64,000 nucleotides of DNA from Pilimelia columellifera (GTDB taxonomy: Bacteria > Actinomycetota > Actinomycetes > Mycobacteriales > Micromonosporaceae), in NCBI RefSeq assembly GCF_039532605.1, contig NZ_BAAARY010000015.1:37888-101887 (forward strand), in the 5' to 3' direction. Below the pieces are notes generated by a model. It saw nothing but the letters and a program-made list of their open reading frames with translations, did no database searches and was not told where the DNA came from. Position 1 is the first letter of the stretch, and each line of letters begins with the position of its first letter. This document shows, piece by piece, positions 63,962 to 64,000 of this stretch. The position numbers were made by a program, and so were the translations under genes.

Positions 63962-64000
63962 GTCCGGCGGCGTCCTACTCTCCCACACTCTCTCGGGTGC
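63962..64000 (-). rRNA. rrf: 5S ribosomal RNA, 3' end (partial)
   Basis: The minus strand of the last 39 bases reads GTGGGAGAGTAGGACGCCGC then CGGAC, the conserved 3' end of actinobacterial 5S rRNA. The rest of the gene and the 23S/16S genes lie outside the window to the right. Confidence 0.9.

Overview
The window is a 64 kb stretch of very GC-rich DNA with dense, mostly co-directional genes, frequent GTG starts and repeated 4-bp ATGA/GTGA stop-start overlaps. The gene order (hrcA-dnaJ-rsmE-phoH-ybeY-CNNM-era-recO-uppS; lepA/rpsT/holA/comEC/comEA/rsfS/nadD; obg-rpmA-rplU-rne; ndk-folC-valS) matches the conserved core chromosome of actinobacteria as I know it from Mycobacterium and Streptomyces. 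Details such as the Pro/Gly-rich DUF4870 protein, HTH-lysozyme proteins and DUF4360 proteins suggest Micromonosporaceae; that family assignment is inference. No tRNA, CRISPR array or insertion sequence was seen. A 5S rRNA 3' end enters at the right edge.

Layout. 1-1290: tail of a ricin-type lectin gene, a strong terminator, and a convergent gene for a membrane-tethered HTH protein with a peptidoglycan-binding and lysozyme-like exterior. 1757-13714: a long leftward run under a CIRCE operator (hrcA, dnaJ, rsmE, HIT hydrolase, serine hydrolase, phoH, ybeY, CNNM/CBS protein, degenerate cytidine deaminase, era, recO, uppS). phoH is interrupted by an in-frame 310-residue intein with the class 3 W/C/T signature and a LAGLIDADG-type endonuclease region. 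13811-18000: DUF4870 protein, hemW, crotonase, lysozyme-like protein and a GlsB/YeaQ protein. 18074-31199: lepA, rpsT, holA-comEC-comEA (two DnaA boxes upstream of comEA), a lipoprotein, a histidine phosphatase, rsfS, nadD, pepN, and divergent radC.

31206-34445 is less ordinary: two HTH proteins, one behind a long untranslated region with a strong hairpin, a receiver-only response regulator, an adenylate kinase-like protein, and a 79-residue protein whose paralogue lies 3.2 kb away on the other side of obg-rpmA-rplU. rne and a DUF2344 (TIGR03936) gene follow.

The most interesting region is 42016-52877. DUF2344 and its usual partner, the TIGR03960 radical-SAM gene, are here about 11 kb apart. 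The space between holds rmlA, rmlB, wecE, a GNAT acetyltransferase, a methyltransferase, a GtrB-like glycosyltransferase, a GtrA-like flippase and two large paralogous multi-membrane-span proteins with GT-C features. Together these read as a self-contained system: make dTDP-4-keto-6-deoxyglucose, aminate it to dTDP-4-amino-4,6-dideoxygalactose, possibly acetylate or methylate it, load it on polyprenyl phosphate, flip it, and transfer it outside the membrane. The acceptor is unknown.

55186-57739 carries two secreted four-cysteine DUF4360 paralogues around an acyltransferase gene. The window ends with ndk, a membrane-anchored VOC-domain protein, DUF4233, folC, valS and the rRNA operon. Three genes (lipoprotein at 37472, DUF2344 at 41794, GtrA at 46941) have ATC where homology or a Shine-Dalgarno places the start and lack a well-placed ATG/GTG/TTG.
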